DNA from: Aliidiomarina shirensis
Lineage (GTDB): Bacteria > Pseudomonadota > Gammaproteobacteria > Enterobacterales > Alteromonadaceae
DNA: 64,000 nucleotides
Reading direction: 5' to 3'
Assembly (NCBI RefSeq): GCF_003987345.1
Contig: NZ_PIPP01000003.1
Coordinates: 310,001-374,000, forward strand
Made by a program: the position numbers and the translations under genes. Every line of letters begins with the position of its first letter. Position 1 is the stretch's first letter. Below, piece after piece: positions 56,191 to 64,000 of this stretch. The notes under the pieces are model-generated. The model made no database searches. It worked only from the letters and a program-made list of their open reading frames with translations, and was not told where the DNA came from.

Positions 56191-57831
56191 TTAGGCTCCT
56201 CGTTCAATTAAGTAATTCAAATATGCATCGCGAAGTTCATTTTTACGTACTTTTCCGGTGCCCGTTTTCGGCAACTCGCTTACAAATTCAACCGCATCGG
56301 GTGTCCACCATTTGGCAATTTTGCCCTGTAAATGGCTTAGAATAGCGTGCTCATCTGCCTCTTCACCTTGATTTAACACCACTAAAAGCAGCGGCCGTTC
56401 ATCCCATTTAGGGTGTTTTACCCCCACCACCGCACACTCATTTACTTGTGGGTGTAGGCTGACAATATTTTCAATTTCCAGCGAGCTTATCCATTCCCCA
56501 CCGCTCTTAATTACGTCTTTTTTTCGATCTACTACCCGCATATATCCGTGTTGATCGATAACCGCTATATCACCGGTACCTAACCAGCCATTCGGGAAAC
56601 TACTCAGATCATCATTTTTATAGTACTGATTACAAATCCAAGGGCCACGCACACGCAATTCCCCTGAGCTTTCGCCATCGTGCGCCACGGCTACATCATC
56701 AGCATCGAATATTTCCATTTCAACCCCAAACGCAGCGCGCCCTGCGGTGGTTTGCAGTTGATACCGTTGTTCTTTCGGTAGCGCCATAATCGCCGGAGTA
56801 GGTGGCAAACTGGTCGCTAAAGGGGCCGTTTCCGTCATGCCCCAAATCGGCTGCCAATAAATGTTGTAGCGTTCAGCATAGGTGCGCACCATACCAATTG
56901 GCGAGGCTGCGCCGCCAACACAAACACGTTCCAGTGGCGTATCCGTGATCTTTCTCTCTTGCAGGTAATTGTGCAACGTTAACCATATTGTTGGCACACC
57001 TAAACCGACATTTACTTTTTCGTTTTCAATCAGTTCCCACATGCTGGCACCGTCCATACCACTTCCTGGCAATACTAACTTGGCGCCAGCAAGCGGTGCG
57101 GCATAAGGCGCACCCCACGCACTAGCGTGATACATGGTAACCATAGGAAGTAGAACCGTTTCAGCGCGTAAATCAAGTAAGGCGCTCGATACGGTGGCCT
57201 GCGCATGTAAAACCAAAGCTCGGTGGGAGTAACAAACGCCTTTTGGATTCCCTGTTGTTCCTGATGTATAGCACAGTGAAGCCGCATGATCTTCGTTAAA
57301 GCGCGGCCAATCATAGGTGTGGGGTTGATTGGCGATAAGCTCTTCGTAACACAGCAAATTCGGTAGCGATGATTCTGGCATGTGCTCGCGATCAGTAAGC
57401 ACGATGTAGCCTTTTACCGTAGGCAGTTGCGCTTGAATCTGCTCCAACAGCGCTAGAAATCCAAGATCAACAAATACATATTTATCTTCGGCATGATTAA
57501 TAATGTATTCCACTTGTTCGGCAAACAAACGCGGATTTACCGTATGTAAAATTGCACCCACACCCGAAACCGCATAATACAACTCAAGGTGGCGATGGGT
57601 ATTCCAAGCCATTGACGCTACGCAATCATCCATACCTACGCCCAATGCATCAAGCGCATGGGCTAGCTGGCAACTACGGCGCCAGCACTCCGCATAATTT
57701 GTACGATGAATATCGCCTTCGAGGCGACGGCTCACAACCTCCTGTTCTGGAAACTGCTGCCGGGCATAATCAAGCAAATCAATAACCAATAATTGGGTAT
57801 TCATCATGTTGCCGTTTAGATTGCCTTGCAT
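56191..57831 (-). CDS. Acyl-CoA synthetase (medium-chain type)
   Basis: AMP-forming acyl-CoA ligase of 546 residues. Motifs: SLCYTSGTTGNPKGVCYSH (about residue 185), WGMTETAPLATSLP, and GWLGTGDIAVIDQHGYMRVVDRKKDVIKSGGEW with the catalytic-domain Lys in TGKVRKNEL near the end. The pattern is closest to AlkK-type medium-chain fatty acyl-CoA ligases. I chose the ATG at 57831 because AGGAG lies about seven bases upstream; two ATGs further downstream and one upstream are alternatives. It sits between the permease and the exported hydrolase and should activate the acid released or imported by them. Confidence 0.88.
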   Translation of the reverse strand: MQGNLNGNMMNTQLLVIDLLDYARQQFPEQEVVSRRLEGDIHRTNYAECWRRSCQLAHALDALGVGMDDCVASMAWNTHRHLELYYAVSGVGAILHTVNPRLFAEQVEYIINHAEDKYVFVDLGFLALLEQIQAQLPTVKGYIVLTDREHMPESSLPNLLCYEELIANQPHTYDWPRFNEDHAASLCYTSGTTGNPKGVCYSHRALVLHAQATVSSALLDLRAETVLLPMVTMYHASAWGAPYAAPLAGAKLVLPGSGMDGASMWELIENEKVNVGLGVPTIWLTLHNYLQERKITDTPLERVCVGGAASPIGMVRTYAERYNIYWQPIWGMTETAPLATSLPPTPAIMALPKEQRYQLQTTAGRAAFGVEMEIFDADDVAVAHDGESSGELRVRGPWICNQYYKNDDLSSFPNGWLGTGDIAVIDQHGYMRVVDRKKDVIKSGGEWISSLEIENIVSLHPQVNECAVVGVKHPKWDERPLLLVVLNQGEEADEHAILSHLQGKIAKWWTPDAVEFVSELPKTGTGKVRKNELRDAYLNYLIERGA

Positions 57832-57902
57832 TCCACTTCTCCTACTACTCTTCATCTCTTCGAATTCTGTTTATTTAGTTAACCCAACGCCATAAGCGGA
57901 TT

Positions 57903-59198
57903 TTAAAATAGGTTAAATAATAGGATGGCAATGCTTAAGCCAATCACCGGAACCACAACCGTTACTGCACCCACCGCCCAATACGCATCTTTGTGCGATT
58001 CATTACAAATCCCGCGAATAGTAGTTACTACGTAACCATTATGGGGAAGTGAATCGAGGGCGCCGGACGAAATAGAAACAACACGGTGCAACTGATCTGG
58101 GCTCACACCTGCGGCCAAATAGTGCGGGCCTACTTCGGGTAGTGCAATAACCTGCCCGCCTGAGGCTGAACCGGTTAAACCGGCAATCACGCTCACAGCT
58201 ACCGCGGCACCTACTAATTCATTGCCTGGCAATGATGTCATTGCCACTACTGCTTGATCGAATGCGGGTGTAACACGAGCCACCGCACCAAAACCTACTA
58301 CCGCCGCGGTATTACCAATAGCAACGAGCGCACCTGTAGTGGCTTGTCCAAGCGCATGCTGCATATCGTTAAAGAACTTCCAGTTGATTGCCATAATGGC
58401 TAGCACACCACCGGTAAGTGCAATAATTAAGGCCATTTGCGCGTATTTTTCGTGGAAGAAAAAAGAAAGGGTAAGAACAACAGCCAACGGAATAAGACCT
58501 GTAATTGGATGTGGCCGGCGGCGATCAACGAGTTTTGGATCGCTTTCCCGTTCAACAAAGTGCTCACCTCGAGCTACCGCTTTGTTGATGATTTTCATTA
58601 ACCACCAGTAGCCAATTACAGCCATAATAATGGCCACTACCAAACTCACTTCCCACGCTGCATAAGGCGAAGTGCCAAGATATTGAATTGGAATCCAGTT
58701 TTGAATTTCCGGCGAGCCTGCTGATGTCATGGTGAATGTAACCGAGCCAAATGCAAGTGCTGCGGGAATGAATCGGCGTGGTAAGTTTGCATCTTTAAAT
58801 AAGCTCAAGGCCATTGGATATACTGAAAATGCCACTACGAAAACACTTACGCCACCATAAGTTAGAATCGCACAAGCAAGCACCACAGCCATTACCGCTT
58901 GTTTCTTGCCGAGCTTATTTATAATCCATTCGGCTACGCTATCGGCAGCCCCGGTATCTTCCATAAACTTACCAAAAATAGAGCCGAGCAAGAACATAAA
59001 GAACCAAGACGCCACAAAGCCAGAGAAGCCATTCATGTAATTTTCTACGAAATTCACATCGCCAAGAAATACCGGAATGCCACTACATAATGCTACGATG
59101 AGCGCACAAACGGGAGCGCTGATGAACAAATTCCACCCGCGTAAGGTGAGCAATATCAATAATATAAGCCCACCTACTAAACCAATCATACTCAGCAT
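57903..59198 (-). CDS. GntP-family permease
   Basis: Inner-membrane proton symporter of 431 residues with about twelve hydrophobic segments. MLSMIGLVGGLILLILL, GSIFGKFMEDTGAADSVAEWI and SGALDSLPHNGYVVTTIRGICNESHKDAY are typical of the GntP family, which transports gluconate and other hydroxy or short organic acids. The ATG at 59198 is preferred (AGAGG five bases upstream) over the upstream GTG. First gene of the operon, divergent from the TonB receptor across a perfect palindrome. Confidence 0.9.
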   Translation of the reverse strand: MLSMIGLVGGLILLILLTLRGWNLFISAPVCALIVALCSGIPVFLGDVNFVENYMNGFSGFVASWFFMFLLGSIFGKFMEDTGAADSVAEWIINKLGKKQAVMAVVLACAILTYGGVSVFVVAFSVYPMALSLFKDANLPRRFIPAALAFGSVTFTMTSAGSPEIQNWIPIQYLGTSPYAAWEVSLVVAIIMAVIGYWWLMKIINKAVARGEHFVERESDPKLVDRRRPHPITGLIPLAVVLTLSFFFHEKYAQMALIIALTGGVLAIMAINWKFFNDMQHALGQATTGALVAIGNTAAVVGFGAVARVTPAFDQAVVAMTSLPGNELVGAAVAVSVIAGLTGSASGGQVIALPEVGPHYLAAGVSPDQLHRVVSISSGALDSLPHNGYVVTTIRGICNESHKDAYWAVGAVTVVVPVIGLSIAILLFNLF

Positions 59199-59281
59199 AA
59201 ACACCTCTTTTTTTATTATTCGATGCGCACATTAGCGTTTTCGTCATTGAGCGTTATTGTCGGCCAAGAACTAAATTCTAC

Positions 59282-59295
59282 CCATAGTACTATGG
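59282..59295. promoter_or_regulatory. Perfect palindrome CCATAGTACTATGG
   Basis: A 14-base perfect palindrome, flanked by TA..TAC, lies 83 bases from the GntP start and 90 bases from the TonB receptor start, midway in their divergent promoter region. Half-site-like copies recur before the kinase gene at 63175-63197. Likely operator; binding protein unknown. Confidence 0.5.
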
Positions 59296-59385
59296 TACAG
59301 GTCACAAATTCCTCAACTTAGGCTAATGTTGCATCCGTAACAAAAATATAACGTCTGGAAAAGACAAACCCTTGGGGGAAGCAAG

Positions 59386-61644
59386 ATGAAAGCAACTACA
59401 TTGAAAAACCAGCAGTTCCGCCGCAGCCTATGTGCAGCTGCTGTTACCAGTGCTCTACTCGGCCTAGCGATGCCAGCAGTAGCGCAGGATGCAGATGAAG
59501 AAGAGCAAGCAAACCGCCTAGAGCGTATTGAAGTTACTGCTCGTCGTACTACCGAAAACCTGCAAGAAGTGCCAGTTTCGGTAAGTTCGTTTGGGGAAAT
59601 GGACCTTGAGCGCGTGGGTATCAACGATATCACCGAGCTGCAACAACGTATTCCAAACACCACATTGCAAGTAAGCCGTGGTACTAACTCCACCTTAACC
59701 GCTTATATTCGCGGCGTGGGCCAACAAGATCCACTTTGGGGTTTTGAGCCAGGTGTTGGTGTTTACATTGATGATGTATATGTAGCCCGCCCACAAGGTG
59801 CGGTTCTTGAAGTCTTTGATGTAGAGCGCATTGAAGTGCTACGCGGCCCACAAGGTACCCTGTATGGTAAAAACACCATCGGTGGCGCCATGAAATATGT
59901 AACCGCTCAGCTCACGGGCGATCCGGAGCTGCGCGTACAGGGTACGATTGGCGATTACAATCGCCGGGATTTCAAAATCTCTGGGCAAACCGCTATCACC
60001 GATAATTTCTATGTGGGTGGTGCCATCGCTTCGCTAAACCGCGATGGCTTCGGTGAATATGTTAATACCGGTGATGACAACTACAATAAGGAACTTTCCA
60101 CTGGCCGCATTAGTGCACTTTGGATGCCTTCAGATACAGTAACGGTTCGGTTATCAGCCGATAGAACTGAGGATGACTCGAACTCTCGTGGTGGCTATCG
60201 CTTAACAACCAGCCAAGTAACCGGCGATGCTCCGCTTGATAGCGTTTATGATTCTCGCACCGCAATGCCTGTTGATAATTACGTGAAAACCGAAGGTCTG
60301 TCGGCGGTTGTAGATTGGGAGCTCAACCAAAACTGGATGTTTAAATCGGTAACGGCCAAACGTGAAGGCTTTACTGATACCAACATCGACTTCGATTCTA
60401 CAGAAATGCCAACATTGTTGGTTCCTGCTATTTATGAAGATGAACAGTTCACGCAAGAGTTCCAACTGAACTATGTTGGCGATAACTTACGTTTCGTGAG
60501 TGGTGTGTACTACTACGATGGTGAAGCTTGTGGTGTGTTCGGCACTATTCTTGGTGGTTTGGGCGTTACCGTTGAGAACGGCGGTTGTGTAGAAACTGAA
60601 AGTTACGCAGCTTTCGGGCAAGGTACCTACCAGCTTGATGACCAATGGTCATTCACTTTAGGTGGCCGTTACACTAAAGATGATAAAGTGGCTGATGTAT
60701 ATCGATTCACTTATCTCGGCCAAGTATACCCAGGTGAAGCTGTTGGCGACCCACTGGTAGTGAACTCTGATTTCACCACTGCCGCTGATTGGAGCCGGTT
60801 CTCACCGCATGCCAGCGTGCAATACCAAGTAAGCCGCGATTTAATGTACTACGCAAGCTACAGCAACGGTTTCAAATCTGGTGGTGTTGATATGCGGGCT
60901 GACGTTTCTCTGAACCCAGATGCCGCTAATCCATACGATCCAGAAATTGTAGATACCTATGAGTTTGGTGTGAAAAGTGAGTTGTTAGACGGCCGCGTGC
61001 GTTTAAATGCTGCTGTTTTCTACTCTGATTACCAAGACATGCAAGTTACCGTGCAGCGCGCTGTTGCGGCTGGTGTTGCTTCGCAAGTTTTGAACGCAGC
61101 TGATGCCACTGTGCAAGGTTTCGAAATTGAAGCGCTCGCGCAGGCCACGGATTCACTGTCGTTCAATGCGTCGATAGGTTTTGTTGATGCCAGCTTCGAT
61201 CAGGTTATTTTCTTTAATCCGCAAACTCAGGAAAACGAAGATGTTTCTGGCTTGTGGTCATTTGCAAACACACCTGAAGTCAGTGCAAACATAGGTTTTG
61301 TGCAAGAATTCCGCGATGTAATGAGCGGCGATCTAGTGTGGTCGGGTAACTTAGCTTACCGTGGTGACACGCAAATCTTCGAAGTTCCATCAATGCTAGA
61401 TATGGATGCCTATAGTATCGCGAACACGAGCCTAGTTTGGTATTCCAACAGCGGTAAATGGCAAGCTGGTTTACACGTGAAAAACTTGTTTGATAAAGAA
61501 CATCGCTTGGCAGGCTATAACTTTGCTGCACCTCGTGATGCGCAAGGTAATATTATCGGCCCTGGTTTAGGTGGTGAAGATACTATTGTTGGTTACTACG
61601 GCGCTCCGCGCACTGTAGCGCTAACTGTAGGCTATCGCTTCTAA
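59386..61644 (+). CDS. TonB-dependent receptor of the GntP/ligase locus
   Basis: Receptor of 752 residues. Signal peptide to about residue 33 (LGLAMPAVAQDA), TonB-box-like RIEVTARR (about 47), plug with VPVSVSSFGEMDLERVGINDITELQ, YIRGVGQ and RIEVLRGPQGTLYGKNTIGGAM, and a barrel ending in VALTVGYRF. This is the subclass common in marine Alteromonadales and sphingomonads, often for sugars, lipids or aromatic compounds. The start has a GGGGGAA site. It is divergent from the permease operon and followed by a terminator. Confidence 0.9.
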   Translation: MKATTLKNQQFRRSLCAAAVTSALLGLAMPAVAQDADEEEQANRLERIEVTARRTTENLQEVPVSVSSFGEMDLERVGINDITELQQRIPNTTLQVSRGTNSTLTAYIRGVGQQDPLWGFEPGVGVYIDDVYVARPQGAVLEVFDVERIEVLRGPQGTLYGKNTIGGAMKYVTAQLTGDPELRVQGTIGDYNRRDFKISGQTAITDNFYVGGAIASLNRDGFGEYVNTGDDNYNKELSTGRISALWMPSDTVTVRLSADRTEDDSNSRGGYRLTTSQVTGDAPLDSVYDSRTAMPVDNYVKTEGLSAVVDWELNQNWMFKSVTAKREGFTDTNIDFDSTEMPTLLVPAIYEDEQFTQEFQLNYVGDNLRFVSGVYYYDGEACGVFGTILGGLGVTVENGGCVETESYAAFGQGTYQLDDQWSFTLGGRYTKDDKVADVYRFTYLGQVYPGEAVGDPLVVNSDFTTAADWSRFSPHASVQYQVSRDLMYYASYSNGFKSGGVDMRADVSLNPDAANPYDPEIVDTYEFGVKSELLDGRVRLNAAVFYSDYQDMQVTVQRAVAAGVASQVLNAADATVQGFEIEALAQATDSLSFNASIGFVDASFDQVIFFNPQTQENEDVSGLWSFANTPEVSANIGFVQEFRDVMSGDLVWSGNLAYRGDTQIFEVPSMLDMDAYSIANTSLVWYSNSGKWQAGLHVKNLFDKEHRLAGYNFAAPRDAQGNIIGPGLGGEDTIVGYYGAPRTVALTVGYRF

Positions 61645-61686
61645 GTTAGTTGAATGAAAAACATGTAGTTTCTCTGGTAAAACTTT

Positions 61687-61720
61687 GCCACCGTTATTTA
61701 ACCGTAGCGGTGGCTTTTTT
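61687..61720 (+). terminator. Terminator of TonB receptor gene
   Basis: GCCACCG / CGGTGGC stem with a 14-base loop followed by six T residues, 43 bases after the stop. Confidence 0.8.
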
Positions 61721-61776
61721 CTGCAACTACGCCTGTACGTATTTCAACAAAGGGTAATGCTTACCTTGCAGCATTG

Positions 61777-61793
61777 TTGTACATCAGGTACAA
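61777..61793 (+). promoter_or_regulatory. Inverted repeat before response regulator
   Basis: TTGTAC-N5-GTACAA, a perfect six-base inverted repeat, 17 bases before the regulator start. It may be an operator; it also shares GGTAC with the flank of the palindrome at 59282. Confidence 0.4.
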
Positions 61794-61810
61794 AATAGGT
61801 TCCATGCTTT

Positions 61811-62476
61811 ATGAAGAAGATGAGTTGCATGGCACGAGCCATTATTGCAGACGACCACCCACTATTTCGCTCCGCTTTAAAGCAAGCCTTAGCCGCTACG
61901 CTGGGCAGTGATGTATTGGAAGCAGAAAATTTTACTGAACTTCAAACTGTGCTCGAAAAAGAGCGGCAGGTGGAGTTGCTGTTTCTTGATCTGAATATGC
62001 CTGGAAACCGCGGGCTTACCGGCCTAACAGCGGTGCGCAATCAGTTTCCTGACGTATTGATTCTGATTGTTTCCGCGAATGAAAGTATTGATGTAATTCG
62101 CCGCGCCATGGCCTTTGGCGCCAGCGCCTATGTGCCTAAATCAGCGCCTTTACCTATGCTCATGAATGCGGTTGACGCGGTGTTAAGCGGTGATAGCTGG
62201 CTTCCCGAACACTTAAAAGATGAATTGAACCGGCCAGCAAGCGCGGCAAGCCAAGATTTTGCCAGCAAGCTTGAACAACTCACACCCCAACAATTTAAAG
62301 TACTTACCTGTATTGCTGATGGCTTATTAAACAAGCAAATTGCTTATGAACTTGATGTGCAAGAAACCACAATAAAACAGCATGTTTCGGCTATTTTAAG
62401 AAAGCTTGGGGTAATTAACCGAACACAGGCCGGTGTCATTTTTCATGATATGTTGAAAGCAGATGAAGAGGAATAA
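61811..62476 (+). CDS. crbR: NarL-type response regulator (CrbR-like)
   Basis: Response regulator of 221 residues (M7 at 61829 is an alternative start). Receiver domain with IIADDHP, phospho-acceptor Asp in LLFLDLNMPGNRGL and Lys in YVPKSA; C-terminal LuxR HTH with LTPQQFKVLTCIADGLLNKQIAYELDVQETTIKQHVSAILRKLG. Proximity to an SLC5-type hybrid kinase gene points to the CrbS/CrbR (also MxtR/ErdR) system, which controls acetyl-CoA synthetase and carbon-source genes in Vibrio and Pseudomonas. The methyltransferase gene between them is on the other strand. Confidence 0.8.
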   Translation: MKKMSCMARAIIADDHPLFRSALKQALAATLGSDVLEAENFTELQTVLEKERQVELLFLDLNMPGNRGLTGLTAVRNQFPDVLILIVSANESIDVIRRAMAFGASAYVPKSAPLPMLMNAVDAVLSGDSWLPEHLKDELNRPASAASQDFASKLEQLTPQQFKVLTCIADGLLNKQIAYELDVQETTIKQHVSAILRKLGVINRTQAGVIFHDMLKADEEE

Positions 62477-62483
62477 GTTAAGG

Positions 62484-63149
62484 CTAGCGCTTAGCAAAAA
62501 CGGCAACATCTTTGTGTAGCTCAACGAGCTCGATACCCCAGTGAGCAGCAATCCACTCAAAGGTTTCATTACGGAAGAATGTAATGTGTGTTGGATCAAG
62601 AATATAGTTCCATTTTTGATAACGCTCGATAGTTTTGGGCCTTTGCGTCATGATCACCAACAGGCCTCCATGATTTAACAGCGGTACTAATTGATTTAGC
62701 ACTTGCCTTGGTTGCGGCAAATGCTCAAACACTTCCGTACTGGTAATGAAATCATAGTTTTGCTGTAAACGTTCCGGCACGTTGGCGTAAAAAATATCGT
62801 ATTCAAAGCAGCGCATACCTGCTTCGTTGAGCATTAACGATAAGGTTGGCCCCGGACCGGAACCAAAATCGAGCCCTTGCGAGCCTTTCGGTAAAAAACG
62901 CAAAACCGGCTCTGCGGCGCGCGATAAAAAAGTTCGATAACCCAAATCGTTGGAGTTGTTATCGTGCTGATTATATATCGTTAAGGCCTGGGCATCGGAA
63001 ACATGAAATGCCTCGGGTACAAAAACAAGTTTACAGTTTTCACAACTATAGTGTTCCCGCCCTTGCAAAGGTTTACGGGTTTCCACATGCCAAGGTTCCG
63101 CATTAATGGTGTGTAAGCACAAAGGGCAGCATAGTGTTCGAGGGGGCAA
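62484..63149 (-). CDS. Zinc-ribbon class I methyltransferase
   Basis: Protein of 221 residues. Two CxxC pairs, CPLC (about 8) and CENC (about 36), form a likely zinc ribbon, followed by a SAM-binding Rossmann domain with LDFGSGPGPTLSLML (about 92) and FITSTEVFEHLPQP. The TTG start is supported by a GGAG site eight bases upstream and by the lack of an in-frame ATG before the SAM domain. Similar to small methyltransferases of unknown target. It is antisense-oriented between the regulator and its probable kinase; eight bases separate it from the regulator stop. Confidence 0.8.
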   Translation of the reverse strand: MPPRTLCCPLCLHTINAEPWHVETRKPLQGREHYSCENCKLVFVPEAFHVSDAQALTIYNQHDNNSNDLGYRTFLSRAAEPVLRFLPKGSQGLDFGSGPGPTLSLMLNEAGMRCFEYDIFYANVPERLQQNYDFITSTEVFEHLPQPRQVLNQLVPLLNHGGLLVIMTQRPKTIERYQKWNYILDPTHITFFRNETFEWIAAHWGIELVELHKDVAVFAKR

Positions 63150-63174
63150 AGTATCAGCTCCGAAAGCTTCAGTT

Positions 63175-63197
63175 CATAGTAGCGATACCCTATGGTA
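63175..63197 (+). promoter_or_regulatory. CATAG/CTATG repeat before SLC5-kinase gene
   Basis: CATAGTA (63175-63181) and CTATGGTA (63190-63197) resemble the two halves of the palindrome at 59282, and TACC-N4-GGTA is embedded. Located about 62 bases upstream of the kinase start. Confidence 0.35.
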
Positions 63198-63258
63198 AAG
63201 CCTGCGTTTGAAGAAGCAATTCATTTCATAACCCTAGGTTAGAAGAAGAGAGTTATTT

Positions 63259-64000
63259 ATGTTGCCAGCTTATCTCGTTATCTTTGTGGCGCTCACATAC
63301 TTAGCGGTGTTGTTTTTAATTGCTTCACGGGGTGAGAAGCAGCAACGCGATAAACCTCGGCCATGGCGTTATTCACTGGTGCTTGGCGTGCACTGCACAA
63401 CTTGGGCATTCTACGGCACGGTAACGCAAGCAGCGCATTATGGTTGGTGGTTCGCGCCTACCTATCTTGGCGGGATCTTTATCTTCTTGTTTGCCCACGG
63501 CTTCCTTATGAAGCTGTTAACCGTTGTTAAACAACAAAATTTAACCTCGATAGCGGATTTATTAGGCTCGCGCTACGGAAAATCCCACAGTATTGCTGTT
63601 TTCGTTACTTTTATATCCTTAGTCGCGCTCGTGCCATATATTGCACTGCAACTACGCGCGGTAAGCGCAAGCTTTTCAGCTGTTACTGGCGTTGATGCTA
63701 CCCGCATTCCGTGGTTTACCGATGTCAGTGCAGGTGTTGCGGTAGTGATGATTTTATTCGCTATATTATTCGGTGCACGTAAATTAAGCTTATCGGAAAA
63801 GCACCCGGGCCTCATGGATGCTGTGGCTTTTGAATCCATCGTAAAACTTGTAAGTTTTGCCCTTATTGGCCTCTTTTGTACTTACCAATTATTCAACGGT
63901 TTCGATGATTTACTTATTCAAGCTGCCGCTGCTCCGCTTGCACAAGAGGCTTTAGCCGGCTTACCTAACGGCACTTATATCTATATCACTCACATGCTAC
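63259..64000 (+). CDS. crbS: SLC5-domain hybrid histidine kinase (CrbS-like), partial
   Basis: Open reading frame from the ATG at 63259 to the window end without a stop (247 residues shown). It encodes the first half or so of a sodium/solute-symporter-like membrane domain: MLPAYLVIFVALTYLAVLFL, HCTTWAFYGTVTQAAHYGWW, NLTSIADLLGSRYGKSH and several further helices. CrbS-type proteins continue into PAS, histidine kinase and receiver domains of over 1000 residues, which would lie beyond the window. The pairing with a NarL-type regulator supports the call; a plain SLC5 transporter cannot be excluded from this piece alone. Confidence 0.8.
   Translation, partial: MLPAYLVIFVALTYLAVLFLIASRGEKQQRDKPRPWRYSLVLGVHCTTWAFYGTVTQAAHYGWWFAPTYLGGIFIFLFAHGFLMKLLTVVKQQNLTSIADLLGSRYGKSHSIAVFVTFISLVALVPYIALQLRAVSASFSAVTGVDATRIPWFTDVSAGVAVVMILFAILFGARKLSLSEKHPGLMDAVAFESIVKLVSFALIGLFCTYQLFNGFDDLLIQAAAAPLAQEALAGLPNGTYIYITHML

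Noticed and set aside
1-64000. tRNA, rRNA, insertion sequences, prophage, CRISPR or defence genes
   Set aside because: I looked for typical sequences and gene products on both strands and saw none I could support; a tRNA and repeat search by program would be needed to be certain.

Overview
The window reads as chromosomal core and lightly accessory DNA of a free-living, probably marine gammaproteobacterium. The best guess is an Alteromonadales member close to Idiomarinaceae. This is inferred from gene content and synteny, not from a database search: yihY-dtd-yiiD, hslVU, ftsN-argS-priA-rpmE, aroK-aroB-dam, mrcA next to hof/pil-like genes, metJ/metL, a full histidine-utilisation set, many TonB-dependent receptors, and no sugar-catabolic genes in this stretch. 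By eye the base composition is moderate and even. I saw no rRNA, tRNA, insertion sequence, prophage or CRISPR. Positions 1-262 hold no gene I can support.

Layout. 263-4058: a short-chain dehydrogenase, a DUF2061 membrane protein, dtd, yihY and divergent yiiD. 4202-11100: histidine degradation (hutH, hutU, hutC; divergent hutI; hutG paired with rraA), with a HutC operator between hutC and hutI. 11303-15252: two overlapping cyclic-di-GMP genes. 15308-23497: hslVU with a heat-shock promoter, a lipoprotein gene, ftsN, argS, priA and rpmE. 23563-29856: a five-gene minus-strand signalling operon (secreted protein, FHA-GAF protein, membrane Ser/Thr kinase with TPRs, histidine kinase, LuxR-type regulator). 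30113-38807: methyltransferase, malic enzyme, two lipoproteins, a HI0933-family flavoprotein, a YfcC-type transporter, rsmJ, elaA and dam. 38870-45268: aroB, aroK, three pilus-assembly-like genes without their secretin, and mrcA. 45391-49003: metL, metJ and an FkbM methyltransferase.

49255-64000 is the most accessory part and holds two outer-membrane uptake loci. The first is a tandemly duplicated surface-lipoprotein gene followed by a TonB receptor, behind a good Pho-box-like sequence. The second is a TonB receptor divergent from an operon of GntP-type permease, acyl-CoA ligase and exported MetX-like hydrolase. It is followed by a NarL-type regulator, a zinc-ribbon methyltransferase and the start of an SLC5-histidine kinase of the CrbS type. 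The second locus looks like a complete import, hydrolysis and activation route for an acyl ester or carboxylic acid, under a CrbS/CrbR-like two-component system.

Points that stand out: the HutH cofactor triad reads Ala-Cys-Gly instead of Ala-Ser-Gly; the Ser/Thr kinase operon joins eukaryotic-type and two-component signalling; and the pilM/N/O-P genes lack pilQ and carry a PilO-PilP fusion.
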